Assembly: GCF_040782645.1 (NCBI RefSeq) | Contig: NZ_CP160403.1 | Location: 3,782,001-3,846,000, forward strand | Direction of reading: 5' to 3' | DNA length: 64,000 nt | DNA from: Streptomyces sp. HUAS ZL42 | GTDB taxonomy: Bacteria; Actinomycetota; Actinomycetes; Streptomycetales; Streptomycetaceae | Part shown: positions 33,172 to 42,378 of the stretch, one piece after another | How positions within the stretch are numbered: the stretch's first letter is position 1 | Layout of the letters: each line of letters opens with the position of its first letter | Program-made: the position numbers and the translations under genes | The notes under the pieces: model-generated | Seen by the model: only the letters and a program-made list of their open reading frames with translations | What the model was told of the DNA's origin: nothing | Database searches by the model: none

Positions 33172-33760
33172 GCTCTTCGGCTACCTCGAATCCCGCAAGA
33201 ACATCGCCGGCAGCGCGTGCGGCCTGGCGGGGCTCGTTCTGACCTTCACGGGGGCCGCGGGCCCGTACTGGCCCGTCGTGGTCGCGGGTCTGTACGGCGC
33301 GGGCGCGCTGATCGCCCCGCCGGAGCGGCCCGCGCTGCCCGACTTCCCGGATCCCTCTGCCCAGCTCGACGAGGTGCGGGGCGACTTCGAGAAGCTGCGC
33401 GGCTATCTCGCGGACGTCGAACTGCCGCCCGCCGCCTCCGGCCGGCTCACCGAGCTGACCGGCCTGGTGGCCGCGCTGCTCGACCCCGGCTGGGTCACCG
33501 AGGTGCTCGCCCAGGACCCGGAGGGCGTGCACACGCTCTCCCGGGCCGTACGGCAGGACATCCCGGAGGCCGTCGACACCTTCGTACGGACGCGGTGGTG
33601 GACGCGGCTCACGCCGGGCACCGAACCGCCGGAACGCCATCTGGAGCGCCAGCTCGGCCTGCTCCACGAGGAGGCCGAACGGCTCGCGGCGGCCCTGCGG
33701 GAGACGGAGGCGCTGCGGCAGGAGTCGCACACGCGGTACCTGGAGGACCGCTCGAAGTAG
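33158..33760 (+). CDS. XpaC-like membrane protein with coiled coil (TelA operon gene 4)
   Basis: A 200-residue protein. Two closely spaced hydrophobic segments at about 12-50 form a membrane hairpin, and the rest is a cytoplasmic, acidic, helical domain ending in a coiled coil (HLERQLGLLHEEAERLAAALRETEALRQE cut short here by its stop). The layout is that of XpaC proteins, which neighbour TelA homologues in Bacillus. GTG 33158 lies inside the end of the VWA gene (14-base overlap). It may anchor TelA at the membrane (inference). Confidence 0.75.
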   Translation: MATSKLFGYLESRKNIAGSACGLAGLVLTFTGAAGPYWPVVVAGLYGAGALIAPPERPALPDFPDPSAQLDEVRGDFEKLRGYLADVELPPAASGRLTELTGLVAALLDPGWVTEVLAQDPEGVHTLSRAVRQDIPEAVDTFVRTRWWTRLTPGTEPPERHLERQLGLLHEEAERLAAALRETEALRQESHTRYLEDRSK

Positions 33761-33774
33761 GAAAACGCAGGCGA

Positions 33775-33826
33775 GGGCCTGTCGTCCCCTTCCCGCCGGG
33801 GCGGACGGGACGGGGACGACAGGCCC
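33775..33826. terminator. Strong bidirectional terminator hairpin
   Basis: GGGCCTGTCGTCCCC (33775-33789) and GGGGACGACAGGCCC (33812-33826) are perfect 15-base complements around 22 bases that can also fold. It lies between the convergent TelA operon and pckG and should end both transcripts. Confidence 0.85.
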
Positions 33827-33948
33827 GGGGCCCCGCACGTCGTTGTGCGGAACCTCGCCGGTCTGGGGTGCTGGCACCGCGGCCGGCCGTGACGATGTTG
33901 CTGGTCAGGGCACACTCGGAGCCGGCCGCGGCGTCTTGGGGGGCTGTC

Positions 33949-35793
33949 TCAGCCCAGGCGCTGCACCAGTGCGCGGTACTCGTCCCACAGCTCCTTCGGG
34001 GTGTGGTCGCCGAAGGTGTTGAGGTGCTCGGGGACCAGGGCGGCCTCCTCGCGCCAGACCTCCTTGTCGACGGTGAGAAGGAAGTCCAGGTCGGAGTCGG
34101 CCAGTTCGAGACCGTTCGTGTCCAGCGCGTCCTTCGTCGGCAGGATGCCGATCGGGGTCTCGACGCCCTCGGCCTTGCCGTCGAGGCGCTCGACGATCCA
34201 CTTCAGGACGCGGCTGTTCTCGCCGAAGCCGGGCCAGACGAACTTGCCCTCGTCGTTCTTGCGGAACCAGTTGACGTAGTAGATCTTCGGCAGCTTGGAC
34301 TGGTCCTTGCCCTTGGCGACGTCGATCCAGTGGCCCATGTAGTCGCCCATGTTGTAGCCGCAGAACGGCAGCATGGCGAACGGGTCGCGGCGCAGCTCGC
34401 CGACCTTGCCCTCGGCGGCGGCGGTCTTCTCGCTCGCCACGTTCGCGCCGAGGAACACGCCGTGGTTCCAGTCGAAGGACTCCGTCACCAGCGGGACCGC
34501 GGTGGCGCGGCGGCCGCCGAAGAGGATCGCCGAGATCGGCACGCCCTTCGGGTCCTCCCACTCGGGCGCGATGATCGGGCACTGCGCGGCGGGGACGGTG
34601 AAGCGGGCGTTGGGGTGGGCGGCCGGGGTCTCGGACTCCGGCGTCCAGTCCTTGCCCTTCCAGTCGGTGAGGTGGGCCGGAGTCTCCTCCGTCATGCCCT
34701 CCCACCAGATGTCGCCGTCGTCCGTCAGCGCCACGTTGGTGAAGACCGAGTTGCCCCACAGCGTCTTCATCGCGTTGGCGTTGGTGTGCTCACCGGTACC
34801 GGGGGCGACGCCGAAGAATCCGGCCTCGGGGTTGATCGCGTACAGGCGGCCGTCCTCGCCGAAGCGCATCCAGGCGATGTCGTCGCCGATCGTCTCGACC
34901 GTCCAGCCGGAGACCGTGGGCTCCAGCATGGCGAGGTTGGTCTTGCCGCAGGCGCTCGGGAAGGCCGCGGCGACGTACTTGGACTCGCCCTGCGGCGGGG
35001 TGAGCTTCAGGATCAGCATGTGCTCGGCGAGCCAGCCCTCGTCGCGGGCCATGACGGAGGCTATGCGCAGGGCGTAGCACTTCTTGCCGAGCAGGGCGTT
35101 GCCGCCGTAGCCGGAGCCGTAGGACCAGATCTCACGGCTCTCCGGGAAGTGCGAGATGTACTTGGTCTGGTTGCAGGGCCACGCGACGTCCTCCTGGCCC
35201 TCCTCCAGCGGGGCGCCGAGCGAGTGGACGGCCTTGACGAAGAAGCCGTCGGAGCCCAGCTCGTCCAGGACCGGCTGTCCCATGCGGGTCATCGTGCGCA
35301 TGGACACGGCGACGTAGGCGGAGTCGGTGATCTCGACGCCGATCGCGGAGAGGTCGGAGCCCAGCGGGCCCATGCAGAACGGGACGACGTACATGGTCCG
35401 GCCGCGCATCGAGCCGCGGAACAGGCCCTGCTCGCCCTCGACGCTGTTTTTTTCTCCAGTGAAGATGGCCCGCATCTCGGCGGGGTCCTTCCAGTGGTTG
35501 GTCGGGCCGGCGTCCTGCTCCCGCTCGGAGCAGATGAAGGTCCGGTCCTCGACCCGGGCGACGTCGGTCGGGTCGGAGGCCGCGTAGTAGGAGTTGGGGC
35601 GCTTGATCGGGTCGAGTTTCCGGAAGGTGCCCTTCGCCACGAGCTCCTCGCACAGTCGCTCGTACTCGGCCTCGGAGCCGTCACACCAGACCACATTGTC
35701 CGGCTGCGTCAGTTCGGTGATCTCGTTCACCCACGAGATCAGCTCCTGATGGTTGGTGGGGATGACGGGGGGAGCCGCGAATGTGCGCGCCAC
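33949..35793 (-). CDS. pckG: GTP-dependent phosphoenolpyruvate carboxykinase
   Basis: A 614-residue enzyme that converts oxaloacetate and GTP to PEP, CO2 and GDP, the entry to gluconeogenesis. The kinase-1 P-loop is FPSACGKTN with the reactive Cys, kinase-2 is [10 protein letters not shown], and [14 protein letters not shown] and GHWIDVAKG are further signatures. The length matches the GTP family. The start opens MARTFAAPP with AGGAG upstream. Near codon 115 the coding strand has a run of seven A (35447-35453), rare in this GC-rich DNA. Confidence 0.97.
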   Translation of the reverse strand: MARTFAAPPVIPTNHQELISWVNEITELTQPDNVVWCDGSEAEYERLCEELVAKGTFRKLDPIKRPNSYYAASDPTDVARVEDRTFICSEREQDAGPTNHWKDPAEMRAIFTGEKNSVEGEQGLFRGSMRGRTMYVVPFCMGPLGSDLSAIGVEITDSAYVAVSMRTMTRMGQPVLDELGSDGFFVKAVHSLGAPLEEGQEDVAWPCNQTKYISHFPESREIWSYGSGYGGNALLGKKCYALRIASVMARDEGWLAEHMLILKLTPPQGESKYVAAAFPSACGKTNLAMLEPTVSGWTVETIGDDIAWMRFGEDGRLYAINPEAGFFGVAPGTGEHTNANAMKTLWGNSVFTNVALTDDGDIWWEGMTEETPAHLTDWKGKDWTPESETPAAHPNARFTVPAAQCPIIAPEWEDPKGVPISAILFGGRRATAVPLVTESFDWNHGVFLGANVASEKTAAAEGKVGELRRDPFAMLPFCGYNMGDYMGHWIDVAKGKDQSKLPKIYYVNWFRKNDEGKFVWPGFGENSRVLKWIVERLDGKAEGVETPIGILPTKDALDTNGLELADSDLDFLLTVDKEVWREEAALVPEHLNTFGDHTPKELWDEYRALVQRLG

Positions 35794-36084
35794 GGTCGCT
35801 CCTAAGTGAGGGTTTTTGTCCTGTTATGCACTTTGTTGCCCCGTGGGGGCTGCGACCCGGATGCTGCTCGGAGATGATCTCCGGCGCTCATCCGGTGCCG
35901 ACCGCACTCATTTGATCATCCGACGGGACTGCGCATCTGTCCAGAGGGCCGCACAGGTGAGCGAAGTGAGGATCGCCACGTGTAGGGGCGTCCTTTTGCG
36001 TCCACATGGCGTTCAGCCGAAGGTTCTTTGGCGCAACTCCCGTGAGATGATGGCCACTCTTCATCGGTCATACAGTCGTACTGA

Positions 36085-36113
36085 TTCGTAACTTACGGTT
36101 CCGTAGGTACGAT
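36085..36113 (+). promoter_or_regulatory. Leaderless promoter with TACGG-TT-CCGTA operator
   Basis: TACGAT (36108-36113) ends seven bases before ATG 36121, and no ribosome site is present. TACGG-TT-CCGTA (36094-36105) lies immediately upstream, in the spacer, and is a TetR-type palindrome. An ATG at 36112 lies within the -10 box and cannot be the start if this promoter is used. The rest of 35794-36084 holds the pckG promoter region and no gene. Confidence 0.55.
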
Positions 36114-36120
36114 GCGGCGC

Positions 36121-36867
36121 ATGACTGCGTCCGCCCCCGACGCGCCCAGGGAATCGCCGGCCGCCGGCCGCGGTCCCGTCGCGCCCTCCCTGCCGCACCA
36201 GATCGCGCAACACGTCTCGCACCAGCTCGATCCGATCAAGCCCAAGCTGCGCGGCTGGCTGCATCTCGGCATGTTTCCGGCCGTCCTCGTCGCGGGTCTG
36301 GTGCTCACCGCCCTCGCCGACTCGACGCGCGGACGCATCGCCTGCGGGATCTACGTCCTGACCGCCTGCCTGCTGTTCGGCGTGAGCGCGCTGTACCACC
36401 GGGGCAACTGGAGCCCGCGCATGGACGGCATCCTGCGCCGGCTCGATCACGCCAACATCTTCCTGATCATCGCGGGCACGTACACCCCGCTGACCCTGCT
36501 GCTCCTGCCCGGTAGCAAGGGTCAGTGGCTGCTGTGGGGCATCTGGGCGGCCGCGCTGGCCGGCATCGTCTTCCGCGTCTTCTGGGTGGGTGCCCCGCGC
36601 TGGCTCTACACCCCCTGCTACATCGCGATGGGCTGGGCGGCCGTCTTCTTCCTGCCGGACTTCATGCGCACGGGCGGCATCGCGGTCCTGGTCCTGGTGA
36701 TCGTCGGCGGCCTCCTGTACAGCGCGGGTGGCGTGATCTACGGCATCAAGCGGCCGAACCCGTCACCGCGCTGGTTCGGCTTCCACGAGGTGTTCCACTC
36801 CTTCACGCTGGCAGCCTTCGTGGTGCACTACGTGGGCATCTCGCTGGTGGCGTACCAGCACGCGTAG
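36121..36867 (+). CDS. Hemolysin III / PAQR-family membrane protein (TrhA-like)
   Basis: A 248-residue protein with seven hydrophobic segments. The family marks are SALYHRGNWSP (His ligand), RRLDHANIFLIIAGTYTPL, and FGFHEVFHSFTLAAFVVHYVGI with the C-terminal zinc-type His pair. The PAQR superfamily includes adiponectin receptors; bacterial members are linked to membrane homeostasis rather than proven haemolysis. The N-terminal 45 residues are cytoplasmic and polar. Stands alone, probably under TetR-type control of its operator. Confidence 0.9.
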   Translation: MTASAPDAPRESPAAGRGPVAPSLPHQIAQHVSHQLDPIKPKLRGWLHLGMFPAVLVAGLVLTALADSTRGRIACGIYVLTACLLFGVSALYHRGNWSPRMDGILRRLDHANIFLIIAGTYTPLTLLLLPGSKGQWLLWGIWAAALAGIVFRVFWVGAPRWLYTPCYIAMGWAAVFFLPDFMRTGGIAVLVLVIVGGLLYSAGGVIYGIKRPNPSPRWFGFHEVFHSFTLAAFVVHYVGISLVAYQHA

Positions 36868-36946
36868 CCCCGCCTCACTCATGGCCACGGCTTTCCAGCC
36901 GTGGCCATTTTTGTATGCCCGAAACCCTTCAGGGAGTCCCTGGCGA

Positions 36947-36979
36947 TTGACAGTTGCATGATTTTGAGAGTTACTTTCA
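36947..36979 (+). promoter_or_regulatory. MFS/TetR operon promoter with palindromic operator
   Basis: TTGACA (36947-36952) is a consensus -35. The near-perfect palindrome TGAGAGTTACTTTCA (36965-36979) covers the -10 region (TACTTT at 36972-36977, spacing 19). ATG 36984 follows six bases after it, so the transcript may be leaderless. The likely binder is the TetR protein encoded at the end of this operon. Confidence 0.6.
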
Positions 36980-36983
36980 TTTC

Positions 36984-38543
36984 ATGGTTACTGTCACACA
37001 AGCCTCCGAACCGGGGCGCGACCCCCGCCGCTGGTGGGCCCTGGGCGCCCTGGTCGCGAGCATGCTGACGCTCGGCTTCGACATGACGATCCTCAACGTG
37101 GCGCTGCCGACCATGGCGGCGGACCTCGGCGCCACCACCGGCGAACAGCAGTGGATGGCGGACTCGTACGTCGTCGTCTTCGCCGCGCTGATGCTCCCGG
37201 CCGGACTCCTCGGCGACCGGTTCGGGCGGCGGCTGATGCTGATCACCGGGCTCGGGATCTTTCTCGCCGGTTCACTGGCCGGCGCGCTGGCCGGGGACGT
37301 GAACTGGGTCGTCGCCGCCCGCGCGGTGATGGGCGTCGGCGCCGCGCTCGTCACACCCCTCGCCATCTCCGTGCTGCCCTCGCTCTTCGGTCCCGACGAG
37401 CGTTCCAAGGCGATCGGCGTCATCTCGACCGCCTCCGCGCTCGGCCTGCCGCTCGGCCCGATCATCGGCGGCTGGCTGCTGAACCACTTCTGGTGGGGCT
37501 CGGTCTTCCTGGTCAACGTGCCGATGGCCGCGATCGGCATCGCCGCCTGCGTCCTCCTGCTCCCCGAGACGCGCGACCCGGCCTCCCCCAGGGTCGACAC
37601 CGTCTCCACCGCGCTCACCGCCACCGGTCTCGGCGCCCTCGTCTACGCGATCATCGAGGCGCCCACCCGGGGCTGGGGCGACCCGCTGGTCCTCGGGATG
37701 TTCGGTGCGGCCGCAGTGCTGCTCGCCGCCCTGGTGCTGCGCGAGCGCCGGGCCGCCCGCCCCATGCTCGACATGACGCTGCTCGCCCACCGCGGCTTCC
37801 TGTTCAACACCGTCGCCGCGACCCTGGTGATGTTCGTCCTGTCCGGCCTGCTGTTCCTCCTGCCGCCGTACCTGCAGGCCGTCCTCGGCAACGACGCGCT
37901 CGGCACCGGCGTGCGCCTGCTGCCCATGATCGGCGGACTGATGGTCTCCGCGAGGACCGCGCCGCCCGTCTCCGCCCGGTTCGGCTCCCGCGCGGTGGTC
38001 AGCGCGGGCATGGTGGTCCTCGCCTTCGCCGCGGTCCTCGGCAGCCGTACGACGGTCGACTCCGGCTACGGCTACACCGCGCTGTGGCTCGCAGTCGCCG
38101 GCCTGGGCTTCGGCCTCGCGCTCGTCCCGGCCATGGACGGCGCCCTTGCCACCCTGCCCCGCGACCGCGCGGGCAGCGGCTCCGGCCTGCTGATGACACT
38201 GCGCCAGGTGGGCGCCGCGATCGGCATCGCGCTGCTGGGCAGCCTGCTCGCGGGTGTCTTCCGCGACCGGCTCGACGTGACCGGGCTGCCCGCGAAGGCC
38301 GCGGAGACCGCCGGGGACTCCGTGGTCGCCGCGCATCTGATCGCCGAGAGGGCGGGGTCGGCCCACCTCGCGGCCTCGGCGAACAGCGCGTACGTCCACG
38401 GCATGGGCCTCGTGCTGCTGGTGTGCGGGGCCGCGTCGCTGGTGGCCGCCCTGCTGGCCGCGGCGTTCCTGCCCAACACACCCCGGGCCAGGGCCACCGA
38501 GGCACCGGACGTGGCCGCCGCGCAGGCCGATGCCCGACAATGA
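36984..38543 (+). CDS. MFS drug exporter, DHA2 (EmrB/QacA) family
   Basis: A 519-residue transporter with 14 predicted membrane helices. Motif A is LLGDRFGRRLMLI, motif C lies around ALGLPLGPIIGGWLL, and DMTILNVALPTMAADL opens TM1, all typical of 14-TM proton-driven multidrug exporters. ATG 36984 (MVTVTQ) is preferred over the in-frame ATG at 36954, which lies between the promoter boxes. It is translationally coupled to its TetR regulator. Confidence 0.93.
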   Translation: MVTVTQASEPGRDPRRWWALGALVASMLTLGFDMTILNVALPTMAADLGATTGEQQWMADSYVVVFAALMLPAGLLGDRFGRRLMLITGLGIFLAGSLAGALAGDVNWVVAARAVMGVGAALVTPLAISVLPSLFGPDERSKAIGVISTASALGLPLGPIIGGWLLNHFWWGSVFLVNVPMAAIGIAACVLLLPETRDPASPRVDTVSTALTATGLGALVYAIIEAPTRGWGDPLVLGMFGAAAVLLAALVLRERRAARPMLDMTLLAHRGFLFNTVAATLVMFVLSGLLFLLPPYLQAVLGNDALGTGVRLLPMIGGLMVSARTAPPVSARFGSRAVVSAGMVVLAFAAVLGSRTTVDSGYGYTALWLAVAGLGFGLALVPAMDGALATLPRDRAGSGSGLLMTLRQVGAAIGIALLGSLLAGVFRDRLDVTGLPAKAAETAGDSVVAAHLIAERAGSAHLAASANSAYVHGMGLVLLVCGAASLVAALLAAAFLPNTPRARATEAPDVAAAQADARQ

Positions 38544-39178
38544 CCTGCATGACGCCCGCACGCACCTCTTCCTCCACCGACCGTCCCCAGCTGGGACTTC
38601 GCGAGCGGAAGAAGATCAAGACCCGGACGGCGATCCGCGACGCGACGTACGCGCTCATCGAGGAGCAGGGCTACGACGCCACCACGATCGAGCAGATCGC
38701 CGAGCGCGCCGAGGTGTCGCCGTCCACCGTCTTCCGCTACTTCGCGACCAAGGAGGACATCGTCCTCACGGACGAGTACGACCCGGTCATCCTGGAGGAG
38801 TTGTCCGCCCGCCCCGTGGACGAGCCGTGGGCGGACTCCCTGCGGCACGTGGTGAAGAAGGCCGTCGGCTTCGGCATGGCGCAGGAGCCCGAGGTGACCA
38901 GGGTGCGGGCACGCCTGTTGGTCGAGGTCCCCGCGGTGCGCTCCCGGATGATGCAGACCATGTCGGCCACGGGCCGCATGCTCTGCCATGCCATCGCCGA
39001 GCGCACCGGCCTGGACCCGGACGGCCTGGAGGTACGGGTCTACGCGATGGCCCTGATCGGCGGGATGCACGAGGTCTATCTCTACTGGGCCGAACACGAC
39101 CACCCGGAGGATCTGGCCGGCCTCGTCGACCGCGCCCTGGACGTGATCGAACACGGCCTCTCCCCGAAAAACTCCTGA
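38540..39178 (+). CDS. TetR-family repressor of the MFS exporter
   Basis: A 212-residue regulator. The HTH at about 22-70 reads RTAIRDATYALIEEQGYDATTIEQIAERAEVSPSTVFRYFATKED (given in pieces: TTIEQIAERAEVS, STVFRYFATKED). The C-terminal domain is helical and divergent, as expected for ligand binding. ATG 38540 overlaps the exporter stop (ATGA); ATG 38549 is an alternative. Probably autoregulatory through the palindrome at 36965-36979. Confidence 0.93.
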   Translation: MTCMTPARTSSSTDRPQLGLRERKKIKTRTAIRDATYALIEEQGYDATTIEQIAERAEVSPSTVFRYFATKEDIVLTDEYDPVILEELSARPVDEPWADSLRHVVKKAVGFGMAQEPEVTRVRARLLVEVPAVRSRMMQTMSATGRMLCHAIAERTGLDPDGLEVRVYAMALIGGMHEVYLYWAEHDHPEDLAGLVDRALDVIEHGLSPKNS

Positions 39179-39211
39179 GGCCACACCCCTCCGCCGTGAC
39201 ATCCTGACCAG

Positions 39212-39937
39212 GTGAACGGTCCCGAGATCCGCGTCGAATTCGCCCCCGAGCTGCGTCTGTTCCTGCCCAACGGGAAGCGTGCGGGCGACACCCCGGTCGT
39301 CACCGACGGCGTCTCGACACTCGGCCACGTCGTCGAGTCGACCGGCGTCCCGCTGACCGAGGTCGGCGCGCTCGTCGTGGACGGGCGCGAGGTGCCGGTC
39401 TCGTACGTGCCCGCCGCGGGCGACTCCGTGCAGGTGCGGGCGGTCCAGCGCCCCCAGCGGGTTCCCGGCGCCCCCCTGCGCTTCCTCCTCGACGTCCACC
39501 TCGGCACCCTCGCCCGCCGGCTCCGCCTTCTCGGCGTGGACACGTCGTACGAGTCGACGGACATCGGCGACCCGGCCCTCGCCGCCCGCTCGGCCGCCGA
39601 GCAGCGGGTCATGCTCAGCCGCGACCGCGGCCTGCTGCGCCGCCGCGAACTGTGGGCGGGCGCCTACGTCTACAGCACCCGCCCCGAGGACCAGCTCCGC
39701 GACATCCTGGACCGGTTCCGGCCCGAGCTGCGGCCCTGGACCCGGTGCACCGCCTGCAACGGCCTGCTCAGGGAGGCCAGCAAGGACGAGGTCGCCGACC
39801 AGTTGCAGCACGGCACGCACCGGTCGTACGACGTCTTCGCGCAGTGCCGGGAGTGCGGGCGCGCGTACTGGAAGGGCGCGCACCACGAACAGCTGGTGGC
39901 CATCGTGGAGCGCGCCCTCGAGGAGTTCGCGAGCTAG
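39212..39937 (+). CDS. Mut7-C PIN-like protein with N-terminal beta-grasp domain
   Basis: A 241-residue protein. The N-terminal 80 residues form a ubiquitin/ThiS-like beta-grasp domain (Mut7-C ubiquitin), ending YVPAAGDSVQVRAV. The Mut7-C domain follows (FLLDVHLGTLARRLRLLGVDT, VMLSRDRGLLRRR), a PIN-like nuclease fold with acidic residues, and a zinc ribbon with CTAC and CREC knuckles. A role in RNA processing is inferred from the fold only. GTG 39212 is the start. The end overlaps the 3' end of the convergent oxidase gene by four bases. Confidence 0.85.
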   Translation: MNGPEIRVEFAPELRLFLPNGKRAGDTPVVTDGVSTLGHVVESTGVPLTEVGALVVDGREVPVSYVPAAGDSVQVRAVQRPQRVPGAPLRFLLDVHLGTLARRLRLLGVDTSYESTDIGDPALAARSAAEQRVMLSRDRGLLRRRELWAGAYVYSTRPEDQLRDILDRFRPELRPWTRCTACNGLLREASKDEVADQLQHGTHRSYDVFAQCRECGRAYWKGAHHEQLVAIVERALEEFAS

Positions 39938-42378
39938 CTCGTCCTCACGTCACCCTTTCCGCAGGCGATGCCGTCCTTGTTGCGGTCCAGACCGAGCGGG
40001 TCGTCCCTGCCGTTGACCTTCAGACGGCCGTAGTCGTTCGTCTTCAGCCAGGCGCACCGCGCGGCCGTCGTGTTCTTCACCTCGTCCGGGAAGACGGTCG
40101 GCACGCAGACGTTGATCGAGCCGTAGTGCCGGTCGCAGCCGGAGACGGTGGGGCTGACCTTCTGCGACGTCCGCTTCTTGCCGGGACCGGTGACCTTGCC
40201 CGTCAGGTCGTCGGCGAAGGAGTGGATGTGCGGCGTGGTCGCCGAGTCGGTCGACGACACCGAGAACAGCGACGCCGACTCCGCTGAGGCGGCCAGCGCC
40301 GCCGGGCCCGTCAGGTGCACCCACTTCGCCACCGACGGCACACCGCCCGCGTCCACCGCGAAAAGCATGTACCAGCCGGGCGGGGCCAGGTTGGGGTTGC
40401 TCGTCACGTTCAGGTCGATGTCGTTGCCGTCGACGGACAGGGGCAGGTCCACGAACCGCTGGTTCGGGTCGGACGAGTGCGTGACCGCGGCCGGGCGGAT
40501 CAACTCGGCCTTGGCGATGGGCCGGTCGACCGTGATCCGCTGGGTGTCGCCGTAGTTCCACTCGGTGTCGATCACCGACGTGATCGTCGGGCGGGTGCCC
40601 TTGAGCAGATAGGGCGGGGTGTAGATCGACACGTTGTGGTTCCAGGTGCCGTTGCCCGGGTTGTCGCCGGTCGACATCACCCGGCCGTCGGGCAGCAGGA
40701 ACGAGGACGAGTGGTAGCCGCGGGCCTGCGGGTCGGCGGCCACCGGGTCGAAGGTGTTGGTGTTCGGGTCGTAGATCGACGACTCGAAGACCGGGTCGGC
40801 CCGGTTGTGCAGCGCGCCACCCGTCTCCAGCACCTTGCCGTCGGGCAGGAGTACGGCGGAGACGTACATCTTGCCCTGGTTGCCGGTCTCGGCGACCTTG
40901 CCGTTGCCCAGGTCGACCGTGCCCTGCGGCAGCGGCGGACCGGCGACGTACGCCGGGTTGGCCTGCTTGAGGTCGATGATGTCGGTCAGCCGGTTGGCGT
41001 CCGGGTTGGAGTCGATGTTGCCGCCGCCGAGGGTGAGGACCTTCTGGTCCTGCGCCGGAGGCAGCAGCACGCTCGCCGACTGGTCGCGCTCGTCCTTGTT
41101 CTGCAGGCCCGGGATCTGCGTGACCGTGTTGGCGTTGTAGTCGTAGATCGCGCTGCCGGTGCCCGGGATGTTGTTGCCGAAGACATGGCTGCCCGAGTAG
41201 AAGAGGCGGCCGTCCTGCATCAGGATCATCGACGGGTACAGACCCCAGTACGACCAGGTCTGGTTGACCTTCCACAGCGGCTGCCACTGCTGCTCGGCGT
41301 CCGACCAGTACTCGGCGGTCACCGAGCCGGTCGAGTCCTCGCGCAGACCGCCGAAGGAGAGGACGTCACCGTTGCCGAGGACCGTCGCCGACGGGTACCA
41401 GTGGCCGTCGTTCATGTCGTTGGTCTTGCTGTAGGTCTCGGTGACCGGGTCGAAGATGTACGAATCCTTGAAGCCTTCGTAGCCGTGCCCGCCCGGGAGC
41501 GGGTACGCCTTGTTGCCGCTCATCACCAGCACGCGCCCGTCCTGGAGCTGCACATGGCCGGCGCAGAACATGTCTTTCGGCGTGGGGATGACCTTGTACG
41601 TGCCGTTGACCGGGTCGTACACCGCCGAGGTGAACGTGCCCGCGTTGAACTGCTCCTCGCTGTTGCCGGAGCCGGCGATCAGCAGCACCTTGCCGTTGTT
41701 GAGGACGACGGAGTGCATGGAGCGGACCGGGTTCTGCGTGGGCAGCACGTCCCACCTGCCGTTGGCGCACTCGTCGGCGGTGCCGGTGCAGGTCGCGGGC
41801 GGGAGGACGTCGGGGACCTGCTCCATCGTGTAGTCGTCGGTGGTCACCGAGCCCGTGCCGTACACCGACACGCCCCAGGTGATCAGGTCGGTGCCGGCCG
41901 GGACCTCGGGGGTGCGGACGCCCGCCTGGGTCCAGGCGGAGGCCATGTCCAGGGTCTTCAGGTCCGTCCAGTACTGCCAGCCCGCCGTGGTGTCGTGCCG
42001 GAAGAGGGTGACGGAGGTGTCGGGAGTCGTCGACTTGTACCAGAGGGACAGGTCGTACTGCTTGCCCGGCGTCACCGTCGGCGCGCACGCCGCCGTCTCG
42101 GTGATCAGCGCCTTGCGGTCGCCGGAGACGCGGCGGGTCAGCTCGACCTTCATGGCCTTGCCGCCGGAGTGCGCGTCGGACGTCGTGGTGAACGTGAAGT
42201 CGTTGTCGCCCCAGCCGGACTTCTCCCAGCAGTAGGGCATGCCGTCGGTGCCGGCGGTCTCGAAGCCGGGGTTCTTGATGAGGTTGGCGGCGGACGCTGG
42301 TTGGGGTGAGGTCAGCAGCAGACCCCCCGTCAGGCCCGCCACCGCCAGGAAGGCGGTTCTTCTTCGGCGCTTGTTCAC
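39934..42378 (-). CDS. Secreted GlxA-like copper radical oxidase with CBM and Excalibur domains
   Basis: An 814-residue exported enzyme. The signal peptide ends at ASA (about 30), and a CBM-like beta-sandwich follows (about 32-185, NPGFETAGTDGMPYCWEKSG). The kelch-type galactose/glyoxal oxidase domain carries Cys272 (DMFCAGHVQL), the probable Cys of the Cys-Tyr cofactor, then HWYPSATVLGNGDVLSFGG and GYHSSSFLLPDGRVMSTGD. A DUF1929 domain (PTITSVIDTEW ... GWYMLFAVD) is followed by an Excalibur calcium-binding domain (LDRNKDGIACGKGD). Such enzymes oxidise alcohols or aldehydes and make H2O2. GTG 42378 overlaps the stop of the glycosyltransferase gene (GTGA), with AGGAG upstream. Confidence 0.9.
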   Translation of the reverse strand: MNKRRRRTAFLAVAGLTGGLLLTSPQPASAANLIKNPGFETAGTDGMPYCWEKSGWGDNDFTFTTTSDAHSGGKAMKVELTRRVSGDRKALITETAACAPTVTPGKQYDLSLWYKSTTPDTSVTLFRHDTTAGWQYWTDLKTLDMASAWTQAGVRTPEVPAGTDLITWGVSVYGTGSVTTDDYTMEQVPDVLPPATCTGTADECANGRWDVLPTQNPVRSMHSVVLNNGKVLLIAGSGNSEEQFNAGTFTSAVYDPVNGTYKVIPTPKDMFCAGHVQLQDGRVLVMSGNKAYPLPGGHGYEGFKDSYIFDPVTETYSKTNDMNDGHWYPSATVLGNGDVLSFGGLREDSTGSVTAEYWSDAEQQWQPLWKVNQTWSYWGLYPSMILMQDGRLFYSGSHVFGNNIPGTGSAIYDYNANTVTQIPGLQNKDERDQSASVLLPPAQDQKVLTLGGGNIDSNPDANRLTDIIDLKQANPAYVAGPPLPQGTVDLGNGKVAETGNQGKMYVSAVLLPDGKVLETGGALHNRADPVFESSIYDPNTNTFDPVAADPQARGYHSSSFLLPDGRVMSTGDNPGNGTWNHNVSIYTPPYLLKGTRPTITSVIDTEWNYGDTQRITVDRPIAKAELIRPAAVTHSSDPNQRFVDLPLSVDGNDIDLNVTSNPNLAPPGWYMLFAVDAGGVPSVAKWVHLTGPAALAASAESASLFSVSSTDSATTPHIHSFADDLTGKVTGPGKKRTSQKVSPTVSGCDRHYGSINVCVPTVFPDEVKNTTAARCAWLKTNDYGRLKVNGRDDPLGLDRNKDGIACGKGDVRTS

